A stretch of 16,151 nucleotides of DNA from Bacteroidota bacterium (GCA_021796135.1 JAJYOQ010000039.1:1-16151), one strand, 5' to 3'; shown: positions 1 through 9,701, numbered from the stretch's first letter. Notes: a model not told the origin generated them from the letters alone. Numbers and translations: made by a program.

Positions 1-467
1 TAGCAAAAAGAAATTTGCTCGGTTTAGTTTCGGAACAAAGTATTTATAGTTTGCGAAACCGGCACATTGAACTTGAAGTAATCCCGGCTTGCAAAACTAT
101 GGGAATTGGTTTAATCCCATGGAGTCCAATCGGAGGCGGTATTCTAGGCGGTGTGCTTGGAAAAATTAATGATAAACAAAGGCGGGGTCGCGAAGCTCTT
201 CAAAATTCTGTCGAAAAGCTTCGCCCTCAGATTGAAGCTTATGAAAATCTGTGCAAAGAAATTGGTCATAGACCTGCCGATGTTGCACTTGCATGGATGT
301 TAAATAATCCTGTTGTTACAAGTCCGATAGCAGGACCAAGAACAATACAGCAGCTTGAAGAAAATGTTTTCGCCTCTACCATTAAATTATCTGGCGATGT
401 ATTGAAAAAGCTGGATGAAATTTGGCCCGGTCCGGGGAATCAAGCTCCTGAAGCTTATGCATGGTAA
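1..467 (+). CDS. Aldo/keto reductase, C-terminal part (cut by window edge)
   Basis: NAD(P)H-dependent oxidoreductase of the aldo/keto reductase superfamily, a cytosolic TIM-barrel enzyme reducing aldehydes or ketones. The frame is open from base 3 to the TAA at 465-467, so the 5' part lies outside the window; a TTG at 15 is unlikely to be the real start because conserved family sequence already runs through it. Visible family signatures are VSEQSIYSLRNR, LIPWSPIGGGILGG, the helix ADVALAWMLNN and the cofactor phosphate-binding stretch SPIAGPRTIQQLEEN, followed by the ending PGPGNQAPEAYAW typical of YajO/Tas-like members. The catalytic Asp-Tyr-Lys-His set belongs to the missing N-terminal half, so activity and substrate cannot be judged. 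It is separated from enolase by about 250 bases and is probably a separate transcription unit. Confidence 0.9.
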   Translation, partial: AKRNLLGLVSEQSIYSLRNRHIELEVIPACKTMGIGLIPWSPIGGGILGGVLGKINDKQRRGREALQNSVEKLRPQIEAYENLCKEIGHRPADVALAWMLNNPVVTSPIAGPRTIQQLEENVFASTIKLSGDVLKKLDEIWPGPGNQAPEAYAW

Positions 468-553
468 AGTAACTGAATAAAATTAAAGAAAAAATAATAT
501 CTCCGTTTGTTTAATTAATAATTCAAAATTGGAATTTTATCCTGTTGATGCAG

Positions 554-593
554 AAAGGTGAAAAGACTTTGAAATTCTTTTCATAATACCTTT
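554..593 (+). terminator. Possible imperfect terminator after the aldo/keto reductase
   Basis: Nested inverted repeats AAAGGT (554-559) with ACCTTT (588-593) and GAAAAG (560-565) with CTTTTC (577-582), with an 11-base loop and a 5-base bulge on the 3' side, are followed by ATTTTTCC. The stem is AT-rich and bulged and lies about 87 bases after the stop codon, so this is a weak call. Confidence 0.25.
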
Positions 594-617
594 ATTTTTC
601 CTTCGCCTTTGCCTAAT

Positions 618-645
618 TTTGAACTGTGAATATCACAATTATAAT
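618..645 (+). promoter_or_regulatory. Candidate enolase promoter with embedded palindrome
   Basis: A perfect TATAAT at 640-645 is preceded by TTTGAA (618-623, 16-base spacing) or TTGAAC (619-624, 15-base spacing). Between the two elements lies an inverted repeat, TGTGA-ATA-TCACA, at 625-637, placed where a repressor would block RNA polymerase. It sits about 75 bases before the enolase ATG. The rest of the 468-718 gap shows no gene. This is seen by eye only; the sigma-factor preference of this organism is unknown. Confidence 0.35.
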
Positions 646-718
646 TAAATCAAATGAACAATTTGAAATCAAGCTTAATTAAAGCTTATTTAACAAATAA
701 TAGAATCAGGAGTTTTAA

Positions 719-2011
<1,293 letters not shown>

Positions 2012-2021
2012 TAATATTCTT

Positions 2022-2056
2022 CCCGGCTCTTAATGAAGAGCCGGGGTTCTTTTCTT
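2022..2056 (+). terminator. Rho-independent terminator of enolase
   Basis: A perfect 10-bp stem, CCCGGCTCTT (2022-2031) with AAGAGCCGGG (2036-2045), closed by the loop AATG, is followed by a T-rich tract at 2047-2056. It begins 11 bases after the enolase stop codon. Confidence 0.9.
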
Positions 2057-2100
2057 AAATAAAAAGTATTTTATACTAATTAAATAATTTTTTACTTTAA

Positions 2101-2991
2101 ATGTCTCTCATAGGCGAGCTAAGCGCTTTATTAACCTCTTTTCTCTGGTCGATATCTTCCTTTGCATTTACTGCTGCGTCGGAAAGAATGGGTTCCTTAC
2201 AGTTAAACGTAAATAGACTCTTTATTGCTGCTGCTTTTCTTTTTGCTACTATTATATTAGGCGGAATAAGCTTTTCAATTTCATCCTCTCAGGTAATTTA
2301 TTTATCAATAAGCGGTATAATTGGATTAGTTCTGGGTGATACGTTCCTCTTTAAAGCATTCCAGCATGTCGGAGCGAGAATAAGTATGTTGATGATGGCA
2401 CTTTCACCTGCAATGAGCGCATTATTAGCGTATTTTTTTCTAAAAGAATATTTGTCGATTTGGGGAATTACCGGTATGCTAGTTACAATTATCGGAATTG
2501 GACTGGTAGTTGTTGAACGGCATGAAGTCCCATCCTCAAAATATAAAATTAGCAAGGTAGGTATTTTCTATGGTTTTGTCGGAGCTCTTGGGCAGGCAGG
2601 AGGATTAGTATTCGCAAAATTTGCTTTTGATGCGGGCAATATTAATGGTTTTCTTGCAACGTTTATACGAATAGTTGCTTCTATTATTATAATGCTTCCG
2701 CTGGCTGTAATTGCAAGACGCTTTCGTAATCCCTTTTTACTATATAAAAATGATGTAAAAGCTCTTTATTCAACCTTAGCCGGAACGTTTTTCGGGCCTT
2801 ATTTAGGAATTACTTTTAGTCTATTGGCTGTTGAATATACAAAAGTGGGAATTGCCTCCACTCTGATGTCTATGATGCCGATTATTATGCTTCCTATAGT
2901 GCATTTTTATTATAAGGAAAAATTAAATTGGCAGTCAATTACCGGAGCCATCATTGCAGTTGTCGGAGTTGCAATTTTATTTCTGAGGTAG
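2101..2991 (+). CDS. EamA/DMT-family membrane transporter
   Basis: Integral inner-membrane protein of the drug/metabolite transporter superfamily, probably exporting or importing a small metabolite; the substrate cannot be read from sequence. Its 296 residues show about ten hydrophobic segments arranged as two EamA repeats, roughly residues 8-138 and 153-295. Each repeat ends with the characteristic helix pair: YFFLKEYLSIWGITGMLVT with IGIGLVVVE in the first, and YYKEKLNWQSITGAIIAV with VGVAILFL in the second. The charged loop between repeats (about 139-152) is short. The ATG at 2101 has no clear Shine-Dalgarno site but is the natural start, directly before the first membrane segment. It is separated from eno by a terminator and converges with the gene ending at 2999, leaving only seven bases between the two stop codons. 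Confidence 0.9.
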   Translation: MSLIGELSALLTSFLWSISSFAFTAASERMGSLQLNVNRLFIAAAFLFATIILGGISFSISSSQVIYLSISGIIGLVLGDTFLFKAFQHVGARISMLMMALSPAMSALLAYFFLKEYLSIWGITGMLVTIIGIGLVVVERHEVPSSKYKISKVGIFYGFVGALGQAGGLVFAKFAFDAGNINGFLATFIRIVASIIIMLPLAVIARRFRNPFLLYKNDVKALYSTLAGTFFGPYLGITFSLLAVEYTKVGIASTLMSMMPIIMLPIVHFYYKEKLNWQSITGAIIAVVGVAILFLR

Positions 2992-2998
2992 ATAATAA

Positions 2999-3382
2999 TC
3001 AGTTGTTTATAACAATGCTGTCTTTTGTGAATGTAATATAATTAGTTAACTTAACTTTTCCCACCCCGTCATTCCCTGTTTTAATCCCAGTACCAACAAT
3101 TGTAACCAATTGCGGCGTCACTGTTGCAATATAATTTCCGTTTCCGGTCTGTGTCATTCCGGGAGGAATTGTCCAGCCGGTAAAAGATTGATTCCCGCCT
3201 CCGAGTTGAGTGGTTTCTAAATAATATTTTCTTGCTTGCGAGCCCATATTGTTCAGCTCAGAAATCATTGATGTTCTGTTTGAATCGGTTGAGTAAACAT
3301 TTGATATAATAATTCCGATAACTATCGCCAAACCGACAAGAATAATGGTCAAAAGTATTAAAAGTAATTGTTGCTGTCCCAT
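2999..3382 (-). CDS. Small pilin-like, membrane-anchored hypothetical protein
   Basis: 127 residues. After the start MGQQQ comes one long hydrophobic helix (about 6-28), then a polar, Gly/Asn/Thr-rich domain expected outside the cytoplasmic membrane. This resembles a type IV pilin or pseudopilin: N-terminal helix, then a helical STDSNRTSMISELNNMG stretch and a beta-rich C-terminus with VTIVGTG and a final KDSIVINN strand. However, no prepilin-peptidase site (basic leader, Gly-Phe, Glu at +5) is present. I recall similar MGQQQLLL proteins in Ignavibacteria, often called hypothetical, but that is memory, not a search. It lies 59 bases downstream of the SGNH/TPR gene on the same strand and may be co-transcribed. 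The ribosome-binding site is weak (CAGG a few bases upstream). Function unknown. Confidence 0.75.
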   Translation of the reverse strand: MGQQQLLLILLTIILVGLAIVIGIIISNVYSTDSNRTSMISELNNMGSQARKYYLETTQLGGGNQSFTGWTIPPGMTQTGNGNYIATVTPQLVTIVGTGIKTGNDGVGKVKLTNYITFTKDSIVINN

Positions 3383-3441
3383 ATAACCTGTTGTTTTTAC
3401 CGAAAATTAGGAGAAATAACCTTGATAAACAAAAATGTATT

Positions 3442-5358
3442 TTACTTGGTTTGTAAATTACTTTTCAATTGTAAATAAAATTTGTAACTGAGGCTATTTT
3501 TTGGATCAATAGACAAACTTTTTTCAACAGCATTTAATGCGTCATTTAGTCTATTATTATAATAAAATGCACCTGCCAAATTATACCAGACATGTGAATC
3601 TGTCTGATCGTATTCAACACACTGCTGAAGATAATTAAGGGCGGACTGGTAATTACCTTTTTGCAGTTCAATGCTTCCTAGCCATTTTGTAGTAAAATAT
3701 GAAGGTTCAAAGGAATTAAGCTTTTGTAAATACGGCAGGGCATCGTCAAATAATTTTGCTTCAATCAGGTTGTTGATTAAATACTTATAACCGTTACTAT
3801 AATGCGGGTGCTGGTCAAGTATCGCGTCCATCTCATTTTTAAAGTTTCGATAATTTTTTTGTTCATAAAATTTACCCGCGAGTATCGAATGAGCTTTTTC
3901 CCATGGCAGTTCATGCTGCAGAACTTGTACGGCAAGCGTATCTACATAATTTTTTTGAACAAAATCTCGGATTGAATAATTTGATGTTCCTTTCTGAGTA
4001 AAGGGATATGATCCTGTAAGTATACGAATCTCAATATTACCTATTGTCGAATCAAGTTTTGTATAAGGGAAATTAGTGTTTAATATGCTGTCCTGTGCAA
4101 ACTCAGAAATATATTTAGTCTGCTTGCCCGGCAAGTAATTCATTTCATACATTTTTTCATAATATGATTTTGCCAGAAGTTTGTATCCGTCAATATTCGG
4201 ATGTAAATGATCAATTATTAAGTTATTCCCGACTATTCCTTGCGGACTATTTGAATTAAAGATTGAATCAATATTTACAATAGGATATTCGAATTTTTTA
4301 CCAAGCTTTTCTATAACCGAATTAAAAATTTCCGGCGCTCTAAAACGAAGCTCATCTAAATCTTTTGCTTCAACAAATAATTTTTTTGCTTTCGCAGTCA
4401 TTCCTGATTTTAAACTGATTTGTGCTTCAGTATAAATAGAATCTGCAGAGGGTAATTTGTTTTCTTTTACAGATACAAACGGAGTAAGATCTTTTAAATT
4501 ACTTGTTAATGTTCCTAGAATAACCGGGATATTTTTTTTCTTAAATAAGGATAAAATGTCATTCATATTGCCTTCGAATTGCTTAATTCCTAGTTTGTAT
4601 AAACTAGAATTAAACGGAATTAATGAACGACCGACAACTTGCTCCATTAATGTTTCATGATTTGGATTTGTGGCAGGTTTATTACTAAATAAGCTTACAA
4701 TTTTTTCAACTAAATTGTCTATTAATTGAACAGTTCTAAATTTTTGCAATTCGATGTAAAAATTAACTAAACTTCGGAATTTACCACCCGAAAAAGATGA
4801 AGCTACGCCTAGGGCGCCATAATATTCATTATGCCCGGTATAAATTAAAACAAGGTCTGGTTTTTGCCTGATGATTGAAGGTGTAAAATCTCTGATTGTA
4901 AAGCTATTAATAGCTGAAATCCCGCAATTTATTACTTCGATATTCTTATCCGGATAAAGAATCTCTAGTCTTCTCTTTAAATCATCAGGGAATGATGCGG
5001 TTACAACATAAGGAAAACCCTGAACGCTGCTTTCACCAAGTACAAATATCCGGAAAGTGTTCGGTTTTTTAATTTTATCAAATGCTTCTGAGGTCGGAAT
5101 GGGAAAATGTTTTAAATGTGTAAAATATTTTTGCGCAATGTCAGGGTTTAAAACTAATCTGTCGGGGTGAGCTTTTGATTCGGGAATAAAAACATTATAC
5201 TCATTGCCATAATTTATAATTCGTAAAAAAATTTCTAATAAAACAAAGAAGATGACAGGAATAATAAATGCGACCGCATAAAACCATTTAGGCGTAGGTC
5301 TGGTTGGTATTTTTTCGGGATTCTTTTGGTTTTTGTTCTTTATGTTTTTCCTAACCAT
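3442..5358 (-). CDS. Membrane-anchored SGNH/GDSL-like hydrolase with C-terminal TPRs
   Basis: 638 residues. A basic N-terminus (1-24) leads into one membrane helix (about 25-48), placing the rest outside the cytoplasmic membrane. The SGNH hydrolase fold follows: block I VLGESSVQG with nucleophile candidate Ser110, block II NCGISAINS (Gly146), block III YTGHNEYYG with Asn177, and block V IIDHLHPN with Asp383 and His386, so the full catalytic set is present. An insertion around 300-345 with the sequence DLDELRFRAP is also seen. Residues about 485-635 form tetratricopeptide-like repeats, the clearest being GSIELQKGNYQSALNYLQQC and LAGAFYYNNRLNDALNAVEK. Such enzymes usually cleave or transfer acyl esters on glycans or lipids; the substrate here is unknown. 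It is divergent from the peptidyl-prolyl isomerase gene and near the carbamoyltransferase row, which suggests an envelope or glycan-modification role. Confidence 0.85.
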   Translation of the reverse strand: MVRKNIKNKNQKNPEKIPTRPTPKWFYAVAFIIPVIFFVLLEIFLRIINYGNEYNVFIPESKAHPDRLVLNPDIAQKYFTHLKHFPIPTSEAFDKIKKPNTFRIFVLGESSVQGFPYVVTASFPDDLKRRLEILYPDKNIEVINCGISAINSFTIRDFTPSIIRQKPDLVLIYTGHNEYYGALGVASSFSGGKFRSLVNFYIELQKFRTVQLIDNLVEKIVSLFSNKPATNPNHETLMEQVVGRSLIPFNSSLYKLGIKQFEGNMNDILSLFKKKNIPVILGTLTSNLKDLTPFVSVKENKLPSADSIYTEAQISLKSGMTAKAKKLFVEAKDLDELRFRAPEIFNSVIEKLGKKFEYPIVNIDSIFNSNSPQGIVGNNLIIDHLHPNIDGYKLLAKSYYEKMYEMNYLPGKQTKYISEFAQDSILNTNFPYTKLDSTIGNIEIRILTGSYPFTQKGTSNYSIRDFVQKNYVDTLAVQVLQHELPWEKAHSILAGKFYEQKNYRNFKNEMDAILDQHPHYSNGYKYLINNLIEAKLFDDALPYLQKLNSFEPSYFTTKWLGSIELQKGNYQSALNYLQQCVEYDQTDSHVWYNLAGAFYYNNRLNDALNAVEKSLSIDPKNSLSYKFYLQLKSNLQTK

Positions 5359-5537
5359 AACATTTTTCTTAACTTATAGCTTCTTTTAATTGATTTTTTA
5401 GAATAAAAGGGAAAGAAATATTACTTTCTTTTACAAGTTCATCTTTGTTAAATTTACTTCTTAAATATAAGCTTTGATAATAGGTTATATTACTAATTAA
5501 TTGAAAACAAATTTAATTTAACTTTATAAAATATCAT
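5359..5537. promoter_or_regulatory. Divergent intergenic region, presumed promoters
   Basis: 179 AT-rich bases separate the SGNH gene (minus strand) from the isomerase gene (plus strand), so promoters for both must lie here or nearby. TTGTTA at 5445 with TATAAG at 5466 (15-base spacing) is one poor plus-strand match. I see no convincing promoter pair, hairpin, RNA gene or small reading frame. Confidence 0.4.
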
Positions 5538-7388
5538 ATGAAAAAATATTTTCTTTATGCGATAGTATTTCAAATAATATTGTTTTCCGGCATTTTACAT
5601 TCTCAAAGTTACCTGGATTCGGTAGTTGCAAAAGTCGGCAGCATTTCCATCACCGGCAGGGAATTCCTGGATCGTTATGAAATGACTCCTCTTTTTAGAA
5701 AACAAATTGAGAGAATGACACCATCACTCAAACTTGAATTTTTATATTCGCTGATTGCCGAAAAACTTTGGGCAGATCAAGGTGAAGAAATGGGATTTGA
5801 TACTACCGCAGTTATGAAATTTGCAATGGATCAATATGAAAATATGTTTGTCCGTGATGCTCTCTATAGGAAAGATATAAAAGATAAAGTGAAAATTAGC
5901 GATAAAGATCTTCTTGAAGGCTTTGTAAGGAGTGAGACAACTCTGGAAGTAAACTATATAATATCTACCGATAAGAAAGAAATTTATGACATTTACAAGA
6001 TGCTAAAATCAGGTATACCTTTTGATTCGGTATTGGCATTGCGCCCGGAAAAAAAAGAACAACAGACTCCGATTAAAGTATTCTACGGTCAAATGAGTGA
6101 AGGATTAGAAGATACGCTTTTCAGTCTTCCTGTCGGACATTTTACTACTCCTCAGCTTACACCCGATGGTTATTATATTTTTAGAATGACTAATAAAATT
6201 AAATCCTCTGAAAATGCGGCTACCGGTCAGGCAAATACAGCCGAGACGGTTAAACAAACAGTTGAAGCTATAAAAGAAAGAAAGCTTTATCAGAAGTATT
6301 TCTATGATTTTTTTAAAGATAAAAAGGTTACTGCAAATGCCGTCCTTCTTAGAAGTCTTACTGAAAAACTCTCGAATATTTTTAAACAACGAAAATTTGA
6401 CTATAGAATATCGGATAAAGATCCGATTTTTATGGAAGTAGGCGATGTTCAGAAAATGGAAAAAGAGTTCGGTCCCGATTCTTTGAAGATGTCCATAATT
6501 GAATTTAAAACCAATCCCATTTCTTTGGATGACTATATAAGGAGATTAATATTTAAAGGTTTCAGCTCATATAAAGATGATGTGCCGACCATTGCATCTC
6601 TTCTCAGTACTGTGACAAGATCTATTATTGAGCATGAACTGCTTGCACGTCAAGGTTACAAGGAGAAACTCAATTATCTTCCTAACGTACAGGAAGATTT
6701 AACAATGTGGAGACAAAACTATTTAATGCAAATGCTTCAGGAAAAATTTATTGATTCGGCTAATGTCTCTGATTCAACGGTGTATCAATATTATCTTAAG
6801 ATGAATAAAAATGAATTTTATCCCGAAGAAGTTAACATTGTGGAAGTTATGAACAATGATCCTAAAATAATAGAGAAAGTAATTAGTGAATTAAAAAAAG
6901 GAGTTGATATTCATAAACTTGCAATGGAATATACTGAGCGAAATTTTACAAAAAAGCAGAATGGAGAATTTGGATATTTTCCGGTCACTAAATACGGTAA
7001 AATCGGCGAAATAGCATCAACGATGAAGGTAGGGGAACTTTATGGTCCTCTAAAACTTCCGGAAGGATATTCAATTTTTAAGTTAATAGGGAAACGACCT
7101 GCAAAAGTAGATACAGCTCAGCCTTTTGATAAAACAAAAGATGAATTAAGACATTATCTGGTTATGCAGAAAGAGCATAAGGCAATGACAGATTATACTG
7201 TTTATCTTGCAAAAAAATTCGGGGTATATATTGATATGCCTGTTCTTGAATCTATTAAGGTTACTCATGTTAATGCTTTTGGTTATAGATATCTTGGTTT
7301 TGGCGGAAGAATTACGGCTGTTCCGTTAATGGCTCCGAATGTCGACTGGGTTGATCCTTACTTAAAGAGTTTAAATATAAATCCTTGA
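5538..7388 (+). CDS. Exported parvulin-type peptidyl-prolyl isomerase (SurA/PpiD-like)
   Basis: 616 residues. Residues 1-22 (MKK, hydrophobic core, GILHS) form a Sec signal peptide, so the protein is periplasmic or outer-membrane associated. A SurA_N-like helical chaperone region (about 26-130) is followed by a first, degenerate PpiC/parvulin module (about 136-218, ending TPDGYYIFRMTNK), a helical linker, and a second module (about 430-518, with NGEFGYFPVTKYGKIGEIA and the end LPEGYSIFKLIGKRP). Known members isomerise prolyl bonds or act as foldases for outer-membrane proteins; both modules look divergent, so a mainly chaperone role is possible. The ATG at 5538 follows the AT-rich divergent region and directly begins the signal peptide. 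Only 76 bases separate it from the carbamoyltransferase gene, so partial read-through is possible. Confidence 0.88.
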   Translation: MKKYFLYAIVFQIILFSGILHSQSYLDSVVAKVGSISITGREFLDRYEMTPLFRKQIERMTPSLKLEFLYSLIAEKLWADQGEEMGFDTTAVMKFAMDQYENMFVRDALYRKDIKDKVKISDKDLLEGFVRSETTLEVNYIISTDKKEIYDIYKMLKSGIPFDSVLALRPEKKEQQTPIKVFYGQMSEGLEDTLFSLPVGHFTTPQLTPDGYYIFRMTNKIKSSENAATGQANTAETVKQTVEAIKERKLYQKYFYDFFKDKKVTANAVLLRSLTEKLSNIFKQRKFDYRISDKDPIFMEVGDVQKMEKEFGPDSLKMSIIEFKTNPISLDDYIRRLIFKGFSSYKDDVPTIASLLSTVTRSIIEHELLARQGYKEKLNYLPNVQEDLTMWRQNYLMQMLQEKFIDSANVSDSTVYQYYLKMNKNEFYPEEVNIVEVMNNDPKIIEKVISELKKGVDIHKLAMEYTERNFTKKQNGEFGYFPVTKYGKIGEIASTMKVGELYGPLKLPEGYSIFKLIGKRPAKVDTAQPFDKTKDELRHYLVMQKEHKAMTDYTVYLAKKFGVYIDMPVLESIKVTHVNAFGYRYLGFGGRITAVPLMAPNVDWVDPYLKSLNINP

Positions 7389-7396
7389 TTTGTCAG

Positions 7397-7419
7397 AGGA
7401 TAGATAATTTAACTATCCT
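7397..7419 (+). other. Small hairpin between isomerase and carbamoyltransferase genes
   Basis: AGGATAG (7397-7403) and CTATCCT (7413-7419) form a 7-bp stem with a 9-base loop, starting nine bases after the isomerase stop. No clean T-run follows (AAATGTTTTGG), so it is a poor terminator; it may be an mRNA-stabilising or processing hairpin, or chance. Confidence 0.3.
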
Positions 7420-7464
7420 AAATGTTTTGGAAATAGTTAATATGTCTTAAATCGATTTTTCATT

Positions 7465-9279
7465 ATGAATATTTTAGGAATCTCTGCATTCTATCATGAT
7501 AGTGCGGCTTGCCTGGTAAAAGACGGTGAAATTATTGCAGCTGCTCAGGAAGAAAGATTTACAAGGAAAAAACATGATCATAATTTCCCCTCCAACGCTG
7601 TAAATTTTTGTTTAAAATTCGGAAAGATTAATTCCGCCCAGATTGACCTAATTGCCTTTTATGATAAACCATTTCTGAAGTTCGAAAGATTACTTGAAAC
7701 TTACCTGTCCTATGCTCCCGTCGGTATAAAATCATTTATTAAATCAATGCCGCTTTGGATTAAAGAAAAACTATGGATGAAAGACTTTATTCAAAAAGAA
7801 TTGGAATACGAGGGAAAAATAATTTTTCCCGAGCATCATCTCTCTCATGCAGCTTCGGCTTTTTTTCCTTCTCCTTTCAGCGAAGCAGCTATTTTGACAA
7901 TGGACGGTGTCGGCGAATGGACTACTACAAGCTTTGGTATAGGATCGGGTAACGAAATCAATTTACTTTCCGAAATAAAATTTCCCCATTCACTGGGACT
8001 ATTATATTCAGCATTCACTTATTATACAGGATTCAAAGTCAATTCGGGTGAGTATAAAGTAATGGGTTTGGCACCTTACGGTGAACCTAAATATAAAGAT
8101 TTGATTTTGAAGGAATTAATAGATGTCAAAGATGACGGATCTTTCAAAATGAATATGAAATATTTTGACTATTGTGCCGGTCTTACAATGACTAATAAAC
8201 ACTTTAATAAATTATTTGGCGGACCTCCGAGAAAACCTGAGACAAAATTAACACAAAGAGATATGGATTTAGCACGCTCAGTCCAGGATGTAACTGAAGA
8301 AATTGTTTTAAAAATGGCAAAGCATGTCCACAATGAAACCGGTATGAAAAATTTATGTTTAGCCGGGGGAGTTGCGCTGAATTGTGTTGCTAATGGTCGT
8401 TTGCTGCGCGAAAGTCCGTTTGAAAAGATCTGGATTCAACCGGCTGCCGGAGATGCAGGCGGCGCACTTGGCGCTGCTCTATTGGGTTGGTTTGGATATT
8501 CCAATAAACCAAGAGCAGCAGATGAGGAAAGTGATATTCAAAAAGGTTCGTTTTTAGGTCCTGAATTTTCAGACAAGGAAATAGAAGATTTTCTTCTTAA
8601 AAATAATATTCATTTTAAAAGAAAAACATCCAAGGAAATATCAACAATTGCGGCGGATTTAATTGCTGAGGAAAAAGTTTTAGGATGGTTTCAGGGAAGA
8701 ATGGAATTTGGTCCCCGCGCTTTGGGATCAAGGTCAATTATCGGCGATGCAAGGTCTTCTGGTATGCAATCCAAAATGAATATAAAGATTAAATTCAGGG
8801 AAAGTTTCCGACCTTTTGCACCGGCAGTTTTAGTTGATAATGTAAGTGATTATTTTGAAATGGAAGGGGAAAGCCCCTATATGCTTCTTGTTGCAGAAAT
8901 CAAAAAAGACAGACGCATAATGATAAATGAAAATAATAATCTTTTTGGGATTGATAAATTAAATTTAATAAGATCCGATATTCCGGCTGTAACCCATGTT
9001 GATTATACTGCTAGGATTCAAACTGTGCATAAAGAAACTAATCCGGCATTTTACGATCTGCTGGATGTGCTAAATAAAAAATACGGATGTGCTGTTGTCA
9101 TAAATACTTCCTTTAATGTTCGGGGTGAGCCGATTGTATGCACTCCTGAAGATGCCTATAAGTGCTTTATGCGTACAAATATTGATTATTTAATTATGGG
9201 GAATTATCTATTAGATAAAACAGAACAATCAAAATTTGAAGAAAGCATTGATTGGCAAAAAGAATTTGCTTTGGATTAG
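7465..9279 (+). CDS. NodU/CmcH/SxtI-family O-carbamoyltransferase
   Basis: 604 residues, the normal size for this family, which uses carbamoyl phosphate and ATP to place a carbamoyl group on a hydroxyl. The Kae1/YrdC-like N-terminal domain begins MNILGISAFYHDSAACLV and continues with AAQEERFTRKKHD (26-38), the metal-binding HHLSHAASAFF (124-134; His124/125, His128), TMDGVGEW (145-152), MGLAPYGEP (200-208) and AGGVALNCVANG (300-311). The C-terminal domain shows GRMEFGPRALGSRSI (411-425), HVDYTAR (511-517) and NTSFNVRGEPIV (547-558). It heads a tight row with SxtJ-like and DUF5989-like genes only 8 and 14 bases apart, the gene order of saxitoxin sxtI-sxtJ-sxtK, and a glycosyltransferase follows. 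The acceptor is unknown; a surface or exported glycan is the inference. No obvious Shine-Dalgarno site precedes the ATG, but the N-terminus is canonical. Confidence 0.95.
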   Translation: MNILGISAFYHDSAACLVKDGEIIAAAQEERFTRKKHDHNFPSNAVNFCLKFGKINSAQIDLIAFYDKPFLKFERLLETYLSYAPVGIKSFIKSMPLWIKEKLWMKDFIQKELEYEGKIIFPEHHLSHAASAFFPSPFSEAAILTMDGVGEWTTTSFGIGSGNEINLLSEIKFPHSLGLLYSAFTYYTGFKVNSGEYKVMGLAPYGEPKYKDLILKELIDVKDDGSFKMNMKYFDYCAGLTMTNKHFNKLFGGPPRKPETKLTQRDMDLARSVQDVTEEIVLKMAKHVHNETGMKNLCLAGGVALNCVANGRLLRESPFEKIWIQPAAGDAGGALGAALLGWFGYSNKPRAADEESDIQKGSFLGPEFSDKEIEDFLLKNNIHFKRKTSKEISTIAADLIAEEKVLGWFQGRMEFGPRALGSRSIIGDARSSGMQSKMNIKIKFRESFRPFAPAVLVDNVSDYFEMEGESPYMLLVAEIKKDRRIMINENNNLFGIDKLNLIRSDIPAVTHVDYTARIQTVHKETNPAFYDLLDVLNKKYGCAVVINTSFNVRGEPIVCTPEDAYKCFMRTNIDYLIMGNYLLDKTEQSKFEESIDWQKEFALD

Positions 9280-9287
9280 ACAAGTTT

Positions 9288-9701
9288 ATGTTTGAAGAAA
9301 TTGAAAAAATAAAAAGTACTAAGAAAGACCTTAAAAAATTTGGTTACACGGTTGGTTCCGTTCTATTACTGATTTCAATTCTGCTTAAATTTTCAGGAAA
9401 AATTTCATTTATTTATTTCGGCGGATTTGGTGCTTTACTTATTGTGTTTGCTTTATTGTCTCCGGCTATACTCAAACCATTAAACAAACTCTGGATGATT
9501 TTAGCGATAATACTTAGCTGGATTATGACACGTGTAATTTTAATAATTTTATTTTATCTTGCACTATCTCCGGTAAGTCTGCTTGCAAAATTATTCAGAA
9601 AAGATTTTCTTAATACCGGATATAAGAATGATCAAAGTTCATATTGGATTAAAAGAGATGATAAAAAATTATCTCCATCGGATTACGAAAGACAATTTTA
9701 A
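9288..9701 (+). CDS. SxtJ-family membrane protein
   Basis: 137 residues from the ATG at 9288. An in-frame ATG at 9252 lies inside the carbamoyltransferase gene, and its extra 12 residues do not look like family sequence, so 9288 is preferred; this leaves an 8-base gap. A charged, amphipathic N-terminus (1-18) is followed by hydrophobic segments at about 20-34, 40-60 and 68-97, then a polar tail ending SYWIKRDDKKLSPSDYERQF, which I recognise as the conserved C-terminal signature of SxtJ-like proteins. It is an inner-membrane protein of unknown biochemical function. Known context: SxtJ homologues usually sit next to O-carbamoyltransferases, as here. A role in presenting the membrane-bound acceptor or scaffolding the carbamoyltransferase is inference. 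Confidence 0.85.
   Translation: MFEEIEKIKSTKKDLKKFGYTVGSVLLLISILLKFSGKISFIYFGGFGALLIVFALLSPAILKPLNKLWMILAIILSWIMTRVILIILFYLALSPVSLLAKLFRKDFLNTGYKNDQSSYWIKRDDKKLSPSDYERQF

Noticed and set aside
15..17. TTG at 15 as the true start of the aldo/keto reductase
   Set aside because: Family sequence continues upstream of it to the window edge and the N-terminal half of the barrel is missing, so the gene is cut by the window.
625..637. CRP/FNR site in front of enolase
   Set aside because: Half-sites match TGTGA/TCACA but the spacer is 3 bases, not 6; kept only as an unspecified palindrome.
671..687. Two AAGCTT boxes in the enolase leader as an operator
   Set aside because: Short, AT-rich and self-palindromic; expected by chance in sequence of this composition.
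6105..6389. Antisense reading frame of 94 codons inside the isomerase gene
   Set aside because: Composition is that of a shadow frame, without domain, ribosome-binding site or plausible protein pattern; the sense frame is clearly coding.
9252..9287. Upstream in-frame ATG extending the SxtJ-like protein by 12 residues
   Set aside because: It lies within the carbamoyltransferase coding end; the added MAKRICFGLDKF is not family-like, and the ATG at 9288 gives normal spacing.
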